Assembly: GCA_964499015.1 (NCBI GenBank)
Contig: CAZCJA010000002.1
Coordinates: 3,237 to 67,236 of the forward strand
Direction: 5' to 3'
Origin: CAZCJA01 sp964499015
Lineage (GTDB): Bacteria > Elusimicrobiota > Elusimicrobia > F11
DNA: 64,000 nucleotides
In this document: in pieces, positions 1 to 8,534 of the stretch
Numbering within the stretch: the stretch's first letter is position 1
Layout of the letters: each line of letters begins with the position of its first letter
Made by a program: the position numbers and the translations under genes
The notes under the pieces: generated by a model
What the model was told of the DNA's origin: nothing
What the model saw: the letters and a program-made list of their open reading frames with translations, nothing else
Database searches by the model: none

Positions 1-111
1 GAAATTAAACGGCGCGAATATTTCGAGTCGCCGGCCGTCCGCAAAAAGCGGAAAGCCGCCGAAGCCAGACGCAAAATGAAACGGCGTTTAATGCGCCAAA
101 AACGCCGATAA
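1..111 (+). CDS. rpsU: 30S ribosomal protein bS21, C-terminal part (5' truncated by window edge)
   Basis: Frame 1 is open from the first base and ends in TAA at 109-111. It encodes 36 residues that are extremely rich in Lys and Arg, beginning EIKRREYFESP and ending MRQKRR. This is the typical basic tail of bS21, a small-subunit protein near the anti-Shine-Dalgarno region of 16S rRNA. The gene lies directly upstream of dnaG and rpoD, the classical macromolecular-synthesis operon order, which supports the call. The start lies outside the window. Confidence 0.85.
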   Translation, partial: EIKRREYFESPAVRKKRKAAEARRKMKRRLMRQKRR

Positions 112-142
112 TCCGATTCAAATTTGATTACGGCTTCACACC

Positions 143-172
143 GAAAACCCGTCCCAATTGGGACGGGTTTTC
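143..172 (+). terminator. Perfect 30-bp palindrome between rpsU and dnaG, likely (partial) terminator
   Basis: Bases 143-157 are the exact reverse complement of 158-172: a GAAAACCCGTCCC stem around AATT, closing with GGGACGGG then TTTTC. The descending arm ends in TTTT, so it can act as an intrinsic terminator. A terminator at this same place, between rpsU and dnaG, is known in the E. coli operon, where it lowers dnaG expression relative to rpsU. The same role is inferred here. Confidence 0.75.
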
Positions 173-191
173 GACTGTGTAGGAAGAAAAA

Positions 192-1973
192 ATGTTTAGC
201 CGAGAACAGATCGATCAAGTCAGAAACAGCGTCGATATAATCGAGACCATACGCGAGTATGTTCCCTCGCTGAAAGTCGCCGGACGGTCGGTCAAAGGGC
301 TGTGCCCGTTTCACGGGGAACGCACACCGTCGTTCCACGTGCAGCCGGACAAAGGGCTCTACAAATGTTTCGGCTGCGGCGAAAGCGGGGACGTTTTCGG
401 GTTTCTGTCAAAAGTCGAAAACCTGACGTTTACCGAAGCGGTGGAACGCTTGGCGTCGCGCGCGGGCATCACCTTGCGCAAAGACCGCAATCGCGGCGAT
501 GACCGGCAGGAAGGAACGCGCGAGCGGGTGCTGCGAGTACTTGAGGCCGCTGCCGCGTACTATGAAGAGAAGCTTTGGAACGACCGCGGCGGGGAAACGG
601 CTCTCGCGTACTTAAGCGAGCGTCACGTGCAGGAGGAAACATCGCGGGCTTTCCGGCTCGGCTACGCGCCGACCTCGGGCGATCCGGCGTTTGAAGCGCT
701 GGTGAAGAAAGGCTACCCGATCGAATTGTGCCAGCAGGCGGGACTCGCGGCGCGGTCGAACTCGGGACGGTATTACGACCCGCTGTACGGACGGGTGATT
801 TTTCCGATTTTGGACACATTTGGAAACGTGGTGGGGTTCGGTGGACGGATCCTGCCGCAAGCGCGCAAGAGCGTGCTGGACATCGGCAAGGAAGAAACGG
901 GCGGGGAAGGACCGAAGTACATCAACTCCCCGGAAACGCCGGTGTTTTCGAAAGGCAAGCTGATGTACGGCCTCTATCAGGCCAAGGGCCGCATCCGCGA
1001 GGAAAAGCGGGCGATGGTTCTGGAAGGCTACATGGACGTGATCGGCGCGCACCAGGCGGGTTTTACGTTTGGCGTCGCCACGCTGGGCACCGCGCTGACG
1101 CGCGACCACGCGAAGCTGATCAAACGCTACGCCGACTCGGTTTTGATGTTCTTTGATGCAGACGAAGCGGGCCGCAAAGCGGCCGTTAAGGGCCTCGAGC
1201 CCGTGCTTCAGGAAGAATTGTTTCCACGGATCGTATTGACGGAAGAGACCGGCGACCCGGACGAAATCGTTCACGACAAGGGCGCCGGTTTCTTTTTGAA
1301 CCTGCTCGATTCGGCCCCCGACTTCATGGACTATCTGCTGCGCGTTTCGCGCGGCGTGGAAAACACGCTGCAAGAAAAAGCAGCCTTGGCGAAGCACCTG
1401 CTGCAGCTGATCGCGGCCTCGCCGAACGAAATTTTAAAAGCTGAATGGACGCGCCGCCTGGGTTTGGGCCTTGGTATCGACATCCAGGTTCTCGAAAAAG
1501 AACTTAAAACGGCCGGCTCCAAAATCAAGGAAGCTCCGAAGTCGGCGGCCACGGGAACGCAGAAAACTTTTTTGCCGTCTGCTGAGGAAGAGTATTTGCA
1601 GATGTTTATGAACACGCCGAGCGCCGGAGTGGAGAACAGACTGACACCCGATGACTTTTCGGACGAACGCCACAAACGCTTGATGATGCTGATTGAAAAG
1701 CATCTGAAGGAAAACGGCCGCATCGTGGTGGCGGAGTTGTTCAGCGACGTCGCCGATCAGGACAAAGAGTGGTTTATGAAGCTCGCGATGGAGGATAAAA
1801 CCTTCGACGAGCCCGAAGACAGGCGGGAACAACTGGCCCGCGACATTCGTTTGAAGAAAGTGAAGAAACGCTTCACTGATTTGGGCGAGCGGATCAAAGT
1901 GGGCCAGGGAAGCACGACGGAAGTGGCCGAGTTTCAGGAATTATTCCGACAGATAAAAGGAAAGGTGCAATGA
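192..1973 (+). CDS. dnaG: DNA primase DnaG
   Basis: 593 residues, normal length for bacterial primase, which makes RNA primers at the replication fork. An N-terminal CHC2 zinc finger is visible (C38, H41, C59, C62). A TOPRIM core follows, with the LEGYMDV glutamate near residue 279 and the DADEAG metal-binding acidic pair near 323. The weakly conserved C-terminal third corresponds to the DnaB-helicase-binding region. The ATG at 192 follows a purine-rich AGGAAGAAAA. The stop overlaps the rpoD start by four bases (ATGA), so translation is probably coupled. Confidence 0.97.
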   Translation: MFSREQIDQVRNSVDIIETIREYVPSLKVAGRSVKGLCPFHGERTPSFHVQPDKGLYKCFGCGESGDVFGFLSKVENLTFTEAVERLASRAGITLRKDRNRGDDRQEGTRERVLRVLEAAAAYYEEKLWNDRGGETALAYLSERHVQEETSRAFRLGYAPTSGDPAFEALVKKGYPIELCQQAGLAARSNSGRYYDPLYGRVIFPILDTFGNVVGFGGRILPQARKSVLDIGKEETGGEGPKYINSPETPVFSKGKLMYGLYQAKGRIREEKRAMVLEGYMDVIGAHQAGFTFGVATLGTALTRDHAKLIKRYADSVLMFFDADEAGRKAAVKGLEPVLQEELFPRIVLTEETGDPDEIVHDKGAGFFLNLLDSAPDFMDYLLRVSRGVENTLQEKAALAKHLLQLIAASPNEILKAEWTRRLGLGLGIDIQVLEKELKTAGSKIKEAPKSAATGTQKTFLPSAEEEYLQMFMNTPSAGVENRLTPDDFSDERHKRLMMLIEKHLKENGRIVVAELFSDVADQDKEWFMKLAMEDKTFDEPEDRREQLARDIRLKKVKKRFTDLGERIKVGQGSTTEVAEFQELFRQIKGKVQ

Positions 1974-3709
1974 TCAAAGAAAACAGCAAAGCATTTATCG
2001 ATAACAACGCCTTGATTCAGGCCCTTGTCAAACAAGGCAAGGAAGCTGGCTACATCACGTACGAAGAAATCATGCGCCGCCTGCCTGAAAACACCACGCC
2101 GGAAGATCTCGATAACTTCTTCGGTTCGCTGGAGGAAATGGGCATTCAGGTCCTTGAGGCCGAAGAATCGCGCCCGGCCAAAACGGTGGAGCCCGGCGAA
2201 ACGCCCGCCGCCCCCGAAATCGAACTCGACACGCAGAATTCCATCCGTATGTATCTCTCGGAGATGGGCCGCGTCCCGCTTTTGACGCGCGAAGAAGAAG
2301 TCACCCTTTCCCGCAACATCAAAGAACACGAAAAAGACCTGCGCTTGCTCGTCCTGCAGTCGCCGATCACGCTGCGCGAAATCAGCAATTGGGAAACCCT
2401 GCTGGAGCAGCAGGAAATGACGCCGAAAGAGCTGATGCCGCGCGGCCGCAAAACAACGGTCGAACTGAACCGCATGCGCCAGCGCGTCAAAGTCGTCGCC
2501 CAGGCCATTCGCAAGAGCGAGAAGATCATCATCAATCTGGAGAATAAACTGCAGCAGAAAGACCTCACGCTGAAGGCGCGCGCGAAGGTTCAACTGCAGT
2601 CGGACGCGGAAAAGAAAGAGATCGTTAATAAGATTATCAGTCTTAATCTCAACCAGGACAAAATTAAACGTCTGACCAATAAGATTAAAACGATCGCGGC
2701 CAAAATCCGCGAGACCGAAGACGAACTGCGCCGCTACGAGACGCGCTTCAACATGCCGTATCAGGAAATCCTCGCGATCTACAACAAGGTGCTCGCGAAG
2801 AAGATCACGGCGATCGCCTTTAAGAAATTGACCGGCTACACCATGACCGGCATCGAGTCCACGATGGAAAACCTCCAGAACGTGGAAGGCCGCCGCGTGC
2901 GCATCCTGCAGGTCCTGCCGGTGACGCGCAACAACTTGATGGATCTCGACATGAAGATCCGCCAGTTGGAAGAGGCGATCCTCAAAGATAAATTGAAGCT
3001 GATCCGCGCGAACCTGCGCTTGGTTGTGTCCATCGCCAAGAAGCACGTCGGCGCCTCCAACCTCGAACTCCCGGACTTGATTCAGGAAGGCGGCTTGGGC
3101 CTCATCAAAGCCGTTGAAAAATTCGAATGGCGCCGCGGCTTTAAGTTCTCGACGTACGCCACCTGGTGGATCCGCCAGTCGATCAACCGCGCCATTGCCG
3201 ACCAGGCGCGCACGATCCGTATTCCGGTCCACATGAAGGAAATCATTTCCAAACTCACCAAAGTGGCTCGCCGCAGCCGCCAAGAGCTGGGCCGCGATCC
3301 GACGATGGAAGAGTATTCAAAGGCTCTGCGTTTGTCGGTCGACAAGGTCCGCGGCATTCTGCGCATCATGCAGGATCCGGTTTCTCTGTCCACGCCGGTC
3401 GGCGAAGACGAGGATTCTTTCCTCGAAGACTTCATCGAAGACGGCGCGACTTCGGAACCGTCCGAAGGCGCGCAGGACTTCCTTCGCCATCGCGAAGTGG
3501 AGCGCGCTCTTTCGACCCTTTCCGAACGCGAAGCGCAGATCATCCGCCTTCGCTTCGGCATCGGCACGGGGTATCCGCGCACGCTGGAAGAGCTCGGCCG
3601 CATCTTCAACGTTACCCGTGAGCGGGTGCGTCAGATCGAAGCCAAGGCGATTCGCAAGCTGCGCCATCCGTCGCGCAGCCGCGTCCTCAAGGAATACCTG
3701 GACAATTGA
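1970..3709 (+). CDS. rpoD: Primary RNA polymerase sigma factor RpoD (sigma-70)
   Basis: 579 residues. Region 1.1 lies at the N-terminus. Region 1.2 begins near residue 88 ([16 protein letters not shown]). A long charged helical non-conserved region follows to about residue 335. Region 2 starts near 342 and includes the RANLRLVV and [14 protein letters not shown] segments used for core binding and -10 melting. Region 4 at the C-terminus carries the helix-turn-helix ([20 protein letters not shown]) that reads -35 boxes. This architecture marks the housekeeping factor rather than an alternative sigma. It starts inside the dnaG stop codon. Confidence 0.97.
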   Translation: MIKENSKAFIDNNALIQALVKQGKEAGYITYEEIMRRLPENTTPEDLDNFFGSLEEMGIQVLEAEESRPAKTVEPGETPAAPEIELDTQNSIRMYLSEMGRVPLLTREEEVTLSRNIKEHEKDLRLLVLQSPITLREISNWETLLEQQEMTPKELMPRGRKTTVELNRMRQRVKVVAQAIRKSEKIIINLENKLQQKDLTLKARAKVQLQSDAEKKEIVNKIISLNLNQDKIKRLTNKIKTIAAKIRETEDELRRYETRFNMPYQEILAIYNKVLAKKITAIAFKKLTGYTMTGIESTMENLQNVEGRRVRILQVLPVTRNNLMDLDMKIRQLEEAILKDKLKLIRANLRLVVSIAKKHVGASNLELPDLIQEGGLGLIKAVEKFEWRRGFKFSTYATWWIRQSINRAIADQARTIRIPVHMKEIISKLTKVARRSRQELGRDPTMEEYSKALRLSVDKVRGILRIMQDPVSLSTPVGEDEDSFLEDFIEDGATSEPSEGAQDFLRHREVERALSTLSEREAQIIRLRFGIGTGYPRTLEELGRIFNVTRERVRQIEAKAIRKLRHPSRSRVLKEYLDN

Positions 3710-4947
3710 AAAAGCTGTTTGCCGCGCGCCTATTTCTAGACGCCGCGGGGCGCCTGATCATGATGGGCGTCGTGATCCTGGTATCGCGACGCCTGGGCGT
3801 TGAGTCCTTCGGCCAACTGGCCTACGGCTTATCCATCGTCAACATCAGCTACTTCCTGTGCGACTTCGGTGTGGCCACTCTGTTTTTGCGTGAAATGGGC
3901 CGGACGACCGACGCCGAACGCAATTCGGTGTGGGAAAAATTCTTCGGCCTCAAAGTCGCGCTTGCCACGGGCGTTCTTGTTATCGGATCGCTTTTTTCCT
4001 TTAAATTGTGGCGCTGGGATAACCCCGCCATTCTTATCGGCCTCTACATTTCCATGATCGGCAACTGCTTCATGGATTTTTTCAACTACGCCTGCAACGC
4101 TCTCCAAAATCTAAAAGCCAGCGCGATCATGATCGCCATCCATAAAGGGTTTGTCGCGGCCAGCGTGATCTTCGTGTGTTTCAGCATGCCGACACTCGAG
4201 TATGTGTCGGCGGCTCTTGTGGTGGGAAATGTGATCGGCGTGAGCTTGAGCATCATCGTCTTGATGAAATTTTTGCGTTTGCCGATGAAAGTCGAGTGGC
4301 GCCCGGTGGAATGGGGGCATTGGCTCCAGGCGACGGTGCCGCTCGCGCTCTCCAATATTCTTGTGATCGCCTATGGCCGTTTCGGGATTCTATTTCTGCC
4401 CTCGTTGCGCGGGGAAACCGAAACCGGTATTTACGCGGCGGCTCACCGGATTTTCGAGGCGGGTTATATTTTGCCGGCGGCAATGGTTGGTGTGCTGGTT
4501 CCGCGGCTCGCCAAGAGTCACAAGGAATCGGGCGCGCAATTCACGGCGGATATTAAAAAATCCCTGAAATCGATCGGTCTGTTGATGGCCGCGTTTCTTA
4601 TGGGCGCGCAGTTGTTCAGTCCATTCATCATTCATTTCTTGTTCGGGGACGCGTATGCGGCCTCTGTACCGATTTTGCGCATTCTGCTTATGGTGAATGC
4701 TCTCGTCATCTTGAACGTTTTCTTCGCTCACATCATGATTGTTTATAACCGGCTCACGTGGAACGCGGTGAACGCTGTTTTGACCGCTCTTGTCGCGGGA
4801 ATTTTGTCGTATGTCTTAATCCGCCAGCACGGGGCAATGGGGGCGGCCTGGGCGTTGCTCGGGGCGGAAGTGTTCTTCACCGTTTTGGCAGGGTCTTCCC
4901 TGATATATTTACGTAGGCGTGGTACAGGAACGGTTCAAGGCTTATAA
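3706..4947 (+). CDS. Wzx-like oligosaccharide flippase (MOP superfamily)
   Basis: 413 residues made almost entirely of hydrophobic membrane segments, about 12 by eye. The N-terminal pattern [20 protein letters not shown] is typical of Wzx/polysaccharide flippases, which move lipid-linked sugar repeat units across the inner membrane. It begins with TTG overlapping the rpoD stop (TTGA), so it appears to be translated as the last gene of the rpsU-dnaG-rpoD operon, an unusual position. No glycosyltransferases are adjacent, so the substrate is unknown. A MurJ-type lipid II role is less likely, because MurJ proteins are longer and their signature is not seen. Confidence 0.75.
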   Translation: MKKLFAARLFLDAAGRLIMMGVVILVSRRLGVESFGQLAYGLSIVNISYFLCDFGVATLFLREMGRTTDAERNSVWEKFFGLKVALATGVLVIGSLFSFKLWRWDNPAILIGLYISMIGNCFMDFFNYACNALQNLKASAIMIAIHKGFVAASVIFVCFSMPTLEYVSAALVVGNVIGVSLSIIVLMKFLRLPMKVEWRPVEWGHWLQATVPLALSNILVIAYGRFGILFLPSLRGETETGIYAAAHRIFEAGYILPAAMVGVLVPRLAKSHKESGAQFTADIKKSLKSIGLLMAAFLMGAQLFSPFIIHFLFGDAYAASVPILRILLMVNALVILNVFFAHIMIVYNRLTWNAVNAVLTALVAGILSYVLIRQHGAMGAAWALLGAEVFFTVLAGSSLIYLRRRGTGTVQGL

Positions 4948-4984
4948 TTCATGGGTTGGAATATGGCCAAAGGGGAGGTTCTTA

Positions 4985-5665
4985 ATGTCTCGTAAACTAA
5001 TCTTCATTGTTTCCGCGTTCGTGGTTTTAAATTTCACGACTGCAAATATGGTGTCTGCAGAGTTTAATCTGGGCAAAGCCAAAGACTTTCTTAAATCCAA
5101 GAAGCCCAGCCAAGGCGAAGCAACACAGGCGGTTTCGAACGCCAAGGCTGGATCACCTGATCCCGAAACGCGTCCGCTCAAAAGTCTCAAGGTGGCGAAA
5201 CACTTCGATCTTGGGGGGGATGTTAAAAAGAGCTGCTGGGCTGACTACCTTAATGAACTTGAACGTGTAGTTCCGCCCCCTGTCTATGTGATTACGACGG
5301 TCAAGCAAACGTACAAGGATGGGTTAAAGACCGAGCAGGTCGCAACATTGGCCGCAGCCAGGAAAGGTTATGACGGTTCGGCGGCCAAGTCGATGTCTAT
5401 GGAAATAGGGGACCCCGTGTATCTTCGTAATGGCAATCTTGAATCGATCATTAGAAGGGGTAATTCTGTAGAAGATTATGAAACGCCGTTGATTGAGGAG
5501 CGGCTTGCTCCTGAGCTGATGCAGTCGCTTCATAATTTTGACAAAGTCGCCATCGTTGAATTCGAGGGCGATGAGACGAAAGGCAGAAAAGGTGTCTGGA
5601 AAGCGAGCGTCAATGTTCTCGCAGAACCGGTCACAAAAGAAACCAACGTCCGTTTAATGAACTAG
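4985..5665 (+). CDS. Secreted protein of unknown function
   Basis: About 226 residues when started at the ATG at 4985, which follows a strong ribosome site (AAGGGGAGG at 4970-4978). A longer start at 4919 would add 22 residues with no signal sequence and would run into the flippase gene. The mature N-terminus follows a typical signal peptide (MSRKLIFIVSAFVVLNF, with a VSA-type cleavage site near residue 25). The rest is mixed alpha/beta with a single cysteine near residue 82. I recognise no family. A TATAAT at 4943-4948 suggests its own promoter, although no convincing -35 box is visible. Confidence 0.6.
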   Translation: MSRKLIFIVSAFVVLNFTTANMVSAEFNLGKAKDFLKSKKPSQGEATQAVSNAKAGSPDPETRPLKSLKVAKHFDLGGDVKKSCWADYLNELERVVPPPVYVITTVKQTYKDGLKTEQVATLAAARKGYDGSAAKSMSMEIGDPVYLRNGNLESIIRRGNSVEDYETPLIEERLAPELMQSLHNFDKVAIVEFEGDETKGRKGVWKASVNVLAEPVTKETNVRLMN

Positions 5666-5676
5666 TTTTTTTTGGC

Positions 5677-5706
5677 CTGCGGGTGCTCATATATGAGCAC
5701 CCGCAG
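5677..5706 (+). repeat. Perfect 30-bp palindrome (hairpin) downstream of the secreted-protein gene
   Basis: CTGCGGGTGCTCATA is followed immediately by its exact reverse complement. The RNA would form a 13-15 bp stem. A run of eight T lies upstream (5666-5673) and none follows, so it is not a textbook intrinsic terminator on either strand. It may still stabilise the mRNA end, or serve as a protein-binding operator. Confidence 0.6.
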
Positions 5707-5789
5707 ATGCCTTCTCCCGCCCAATTGATCAATCCCAAACGCGCTCATATTTCCTAAAGTTGTTCTGAATCAAGCAGTGCCAAGTTGAC

Positions 5790-5863
5790 GGGCCCGTAGC
5801 TCAGCTGGTTAGAGCACTCGGCTCATAACCGATTGGTCGGTGGTTCAAGTCCACCCGGGCCCA
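5790..5863 (+). tRNA. tRNA with CAU anticodon, most likely tRNA-Ile2 (lysidine-modified)
   Basis: A full cloverleaf of 74 bases is visible: a 7-bp acceptor stem GGGCCCG/CGGGCCC, a D arm, an anticodon loop CTCATAA, and a T arm GGTGG/CCACC around TTCAAGT. The discriminator base is A and CCA is not encoded. The anticodon CAT allows elongator Met or Ile2. The body (GGGCCCGTAGCTC, and GGTCGGTGGTTCAAGTCCA) resembles isoleucine tRNAs, which favours Ile2. It is not initiator tRNA, because position 1 pairs normally with 72. The 27-43 pair is a C-T mismatch. Confidence 0.9.
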
Positions 5864-5890
5864 ATTTATATTATGCTTGGTCTCAATCCC

Positions 5891-5962
5891 GGGCAGTTAG
5901 CTCAGCGGGAGAGCACTCGCCTCACACGCGAGGGGTCATAGGTTCAATCCCTATACTGCCCA
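5891..5962 (+). tRNA. tRNA-Val (CAC)
   Basis: A 72-base cloverleaf with acceptor stem GGGCAGT/ACTGCCC, D stem GCTC/GAGC, anticodon stem CTCGC/GCGAG around the loop CTCACAC (anticodon CAC), and T stem ATAGG/CCTAT with loop TTCAATC. The discriminator is A and CCA is not encoded. It lies 27 bases after the Ile2/Met tRNA, so the two are probably co-transcribed. Confidence 0.95.
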
Positions 5963-5971
5963 ATCCAATTT

Positions 5972-6724
5972 ATGCAAAACGAACTTAACTTACTCCTAAA
6001 ACTGCAAGAGCACGACTCGGGGCTCGACGTGATCCAGGAAAAAATCACGGCGGCCACCGGTATGATTTCCGCCAAGACCAAAGAGGCGGACTCGCTGAAA
6101 TCGTCTCTTAAGGCGGCCAAAGACGCTCTCACCACCGCCCAGCACAAGAAGAAGCAGCTCGAAGGGGAGGCAGAAGCCAAGGAGGGGCTCGTCAAAAAAC
6201 ACCAGGGCGAACTGAACTCCTTGAAAAGCAACGACGCCTACAAGGCGATGCTTCTTGAGATCGATATGGCCAAGCAGGCCGTCGGCCAAATTGAAGAACA
6301 GATCCTCGTCGCGATGGAAGCTATGGACGCCGCCGAAAAAGATTTGAAAGCCAAGGAATTGAAGGTCAAGGGCGAAGAGGGCGCCATCCGCGCGGCCGCC
6401 GCAGCCATGCAGGGCGATCTCGATAAAATTATGGCGGATCAAAGCACGAAAAAAGCGACCCGCGATGAGTTCGCGGCCACGGTCCCTCCGGCGTTGTTGT
6501 CTCGATACGATGCCATCCGTAAACGCGGCGGCTCCGCTATTGTCGCCCTCGTCGAAAACACCTGCACCGGCTGCCGCATGAAGCTTCCGCCGAACAAAGT
6601 CAACGACGTGAAGAAAGCCAAGGCCATGATCGTCTGCGATTCCTGCTCGCGCATCCTCTACGCGCCGGAATCCATTCAGCAAGCCGCTCCCGCCGCAACC
6701 ACCACACCGACAACCGCGTCGTAA
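5972..6724 (+). CDS. Zinc-ribbon coiled-coil protein (zf-RING_7 / CT398-like family)
   Basis: 250 residues. About the first 180 form a long charged coiled coil rich in Lys, Glu and Ala. It is followed by a C4 zinc ribbon (CTGCRMKLPP ... CDSCSRILY). This is the architecture of the widespread bacterial zf-RING_7 family, whose exact role is unsettled; a nucleic-acid or secretion-linked scaffold has been proposed. The Ala/Thr/Pro-rich tail is disordered. The ATG is only 9 bases after the tRNA-Val 3' end and has no Shine-Dalgarno sequence, so the mRNA is probably released, nearly leaderless, by tRNA 3' processing. A strong terminator follows. Confidence 0.85.
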   Translation: MQNELNLLLKLQEHDSGLDVIQEKITAATGMISAKTKEADSLKSSLKAAKDALTTAQHKKKQLEGEAEAKEGLVKKHQGELNSLKSNDAYKAMLLEIDMAKQAVGQIEEQILVAMEAMDAAEKDLKAKELKVKGEEGAIRAAAAAMQGDLDKIMADQSTKKATRDEFAATVPPALLSRYDAIRKRGGSAIVALVENTCTGCRMKLPPNKVNDVKKAKAMIVCDSCSRILYAPESIQQAAPAATTTPTTAS

Positions 6725-6768
6725 GACGAACCTCTAAAAAATAATTCGTTCCAGTTACGCTGGAGCTT

Positions 6769-6804
6769 TGCCCGAAAATATTTCTATTTTCGGGCATTTT
6801 TTTT
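6769..6804 (+). terminator. Strong intrinsic terminator
   Basis: The 12-bp stem TGCCCGAAAATA/TATTTTCGGGCA closes a TTTC loop and is followed directly by eight T. It ends the tRNA and zinc-ribbon transcript just before the dcw-cluster promoter. Confidence 0.95.
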
Positions 6805-6805
6805 G

Positions 6806-6834
6806 TTGACACGCATATTTTTGGGTACTACACT
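6806..6834 (+). promoter_or_regulatory. Sigma-70 promoter of the mraZ (dcw) operon
   Basis: A consensus -35 TTGACA (6806-6811), a 17-base spacer and a -10 TACACT (6829-6834) predict a transcript start near 6841. This is about 64 bases before the mraZ ATG. It lies directly after the terminator and before the MraZ-type repeats. Confidence 0.88.
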
Positions 6835-6836
6835 CT

Positions 6837-6895
6837 GTGGCGTGATGTGGGGAACTGTGGATAAAAGTGTTAATAATGTGGATAACGTCACTGGG
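6837..6895 (+). promoter_or_regulatory. Candidate MraZ operator: GTGG repeats at 10-bp spacing
   Basis: GTGG occurs at 6837, 6847 and 6857. A degenerate GTGT lies at 6867, a further GTGG at 6878 and TGGG at 6892. The first four are exactly 10 bp apart, so they sit on one face of the helix. They span the predicted transcript start. MraZ proteins of E. coli and Mycoplasma bind tandem TGGG/GTGG-type repeats with this period in front of mraZ, so autoregulation of the dcw operon is inferred. Confidence 0.8.
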
Positions 6896-6904
6896 AAACG
6901 ATGA

Positions 6905-7342
6905 ATGTTTCTCGGAACCTATCAACATGGGGTCGATGCGAAGGGGCGTCTGTTCATACCGGCGAAACTCCGCGAACACAAAGAGTCGAGCGACGGAAAG
7001 TTCGTTTTGACCAAAGGATTGGAAGACTGTCTCTATTTATATGACGCAAAAACATTTCATCAGAACTTACTTGGAAAGATGCAAAGCATCCCTGTCAAAG
7101 ATCAACGGGACGCCCGCGCCTTCAAACGTTTACTCCTCGCGGGAGCCCAAGATGTGGAGCTTGACGATTTGGGGCGTATTCTCATTGTTAAACCGATGAT
7201 GGATTACGCCGCGATCAAGAAGGACGTATCGATTTTGGGCGTTGGCGAGCGCATTGAGTTGTGGTCCGCGCAGAAGTGGGCCGTGTACAACAAGAAAGCG
7301 GCGAGCACCTTTGAGCGGCTGGGAAAGCACCTCGAAATTTAA
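6905..7342 (+). CDS. mraZ: Transcriptional regulator MraZ
   Basis: 145 residues with two AbrB/SpoVT-type swapped-hairpin repeats. The first shows MFLGTYQHGVDAKGRLFIPAK and the second VELDDLGRILIVKP. MraZ forms a ring, binds tandem repeats at its own promoter and controls the division and cell-wall cluster. The ATG at 6905 is chosen over the out-of-frame ATG at 6901, because only this frame gives the family N-terminus. It is the first gene of the dcw operon and overlaps rsmH by one base (TAATG). Confidence 0.96.
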   Translation: MFLGTYQHGVDAKGRLFIPAKLREHKESSDGKFVLTKGLEDCLYLYDAKTFHQNLLGKMQSIPVKDQRDARAFKRLLLAGAQDVELDDLGRILIVKPMMDYAAIKKDVSILGVGERIELWSAQKWAVYNKKAASTFERLGKHLEI

Positions 7343-8238
7343 TGCCGGGCGAACACAAGCCGGTACTGTTGAATGAGGTTATAGATTTTCTTCGGATCAA
7401 GCCCGACGGCCGGTATGTGGACGGCACGCTGGGTTTGGGGGGCCACGCGGAAGCGATTCTGCAGCGGCTCGGGCCGAAGGGACGGTTGCTCGGGTTGGAT
7501 TTCGACCAAAGTAACTTGGAGCAGGCGAAGAATCGCTTGCAACCCTTTGAGGATCGGACGATCACTCGGCGTTCCAATTTTCAAGGGTTGCAAGGGATTC
7601 TTCGAGAGTTGGGCTGGGACACGGTGGACGGCATGATCTTCGATTTGGGGATCTCCAGCACCCAGTTGGACAATCCGGAACGGGGCTTTTCGTTCCAACG
7701 GCCGGGACCGCTGGACATGCGGCTCGACCCGTCTTCGCCCACCACGGCGCTGACCGTGCTCCGGTCTCTCGATGAAAAAGATTTGGCACAACACCTGATC
7801 CAGTTCGGCGAAGGGCGTTTCGCCCGGAAACTGGCCCGACGGATCGTGGAAGCAACGCAAAGGGGGTCCCTAACCATGACAACCGACCTGGCGAAATTAT
7901 GCGAACGCGTGCTTGGCTGGCGGCGCGGAAGTCATCCCGCGACACGCGTTTTTTTGATGCTGCGCTCGCTCGTTAACAAAGAACTCGAAAACGTGGCGGC
8001 CTTGCCGCAGATCGCGCCCCAGCACTTGGCGCCGAACGGCCGGCTGGCGATCATCTCCTTCCATTCATTGGAAGACAAAATCGTTAAAGAAGCGTTTAGA
8101 ACCCTTGCGCGCGACATCCAGGAAAATAAAATATTCAAGTTGGTAACCAAGAAACCGGTCGTCGCGACGGAAGAAGAAGCGAGATTTAATCCGCGCGCCC
8201 GTAGCGCCAAACTCCGCGTTTTAGAGCGAGCTTCATGA
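7342..8238 (+). CDS. rsmH: 16S rRNA (cytosine-1402-N4)-methyltransferase RsmH
   Basis: 298 residues, typical length. The start HKPVLLNEVIDFL, the SAM-binding segment YVDGTLGLGGHAEAIL, DLGISSTQLDNPERGFSFQ and the late SFHSLEDKIVKEAF are all family signatures. The enzyme methylates C1402 in the ribosomal decoding centre. It is second in the dcw operon, coupled to mraZ by TAATG and to ftsL by a four-base overlap. Confidence 0.96.
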   Translation: MPGEHKPVLLNEVIDFLRIKPDGRYVDGTLGLGGHAEAILQRLGPKGRLLGLDFDQSNLEQAKNRLQPFEDRTITRRSNFQGLQGILRELGWDTVDGMIFDLGISSTQLDNPERGFSFQRPGPLDMRLDPSSPTTALTVLRSLDEKDLAQHLIQFGEGRFARKLARRIVEATQRGSLTMTTDLAKLCERVLGWRRGSHPATRVFLMLRSLVNKELENVAALPQIAPQHLAPNGRLAIISFHSLEDKIVKEAFRTLARDIQENKIFKLVTKKPVVATEEEARFNPRARSAKLRVLERAS

Positions 8239-8534
8239 GCCCAGCGGAACGGCGCCGCCTCCGGTTACCTCCGGAGCGGCTGGTGAAAATAGCCGGAACG
8301 TTGGCCGGCGTTATCCTGATCCTCTTTTTCCATGTGTGGTGCCCGATCCAGGCGGAGCGGGCGTCCATGCGCCTTAAGAAAATTCAGACGGACGTGGCCG
8401 CGAAAAAAGCGGAGTTGGACGAGCTTAAATCCGATTACGCGGCGATGACATCCTTATCCGTATTGGACCGCTGGGCCCGCGCGCACGGCCCGTGGAGAGC
8501 CCCGAGTGACAAAGACATCATCACGATCCAGTGA
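8235..8534 (+). CDS. ftsL: FtsL-like cell-division protein
   Basis: 99 residues. There is a short basic cytoplasmic N-terminus, one membrane segment (about residues 18-38) and a periplasmic heptad-like coiled coil (about 42-75). A short tail follows. Sequence similarity within FtsL is low, so the call rests on size, topology and position between rsmH and ftsI, where FtsL is nearly always found. FtsL pairs with FtsB and FtsQ to activate FtsWI. Its 3' end overlaps the ftsI start by 29 bases. Confidence 0.82.
   Translation: MSPAERRRLRLPPERLVKIAGTLAGVILILFFHVWCPIQAERASMRLKKIQTDVAAKKAELDELKSDYAAMTSLSVLDRWARAHGPWRAPSDKDIITIQ

Noticed and set aside
1934..3283. 449-residue ORF on the minus strand across rpoD
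   Set aside because: It mirrors the rpoD coding frame, is rich in His, Arg, Asp and Phe as expected of an antisense shadow, and has no recognisable motif.
5725..5753. Promoter for the tRNA pair (TTGATC, 17 bases, TATTTC)
   Set aside because: Only about half of each hexamer matches the consensus; not strong enough to list as a feature.
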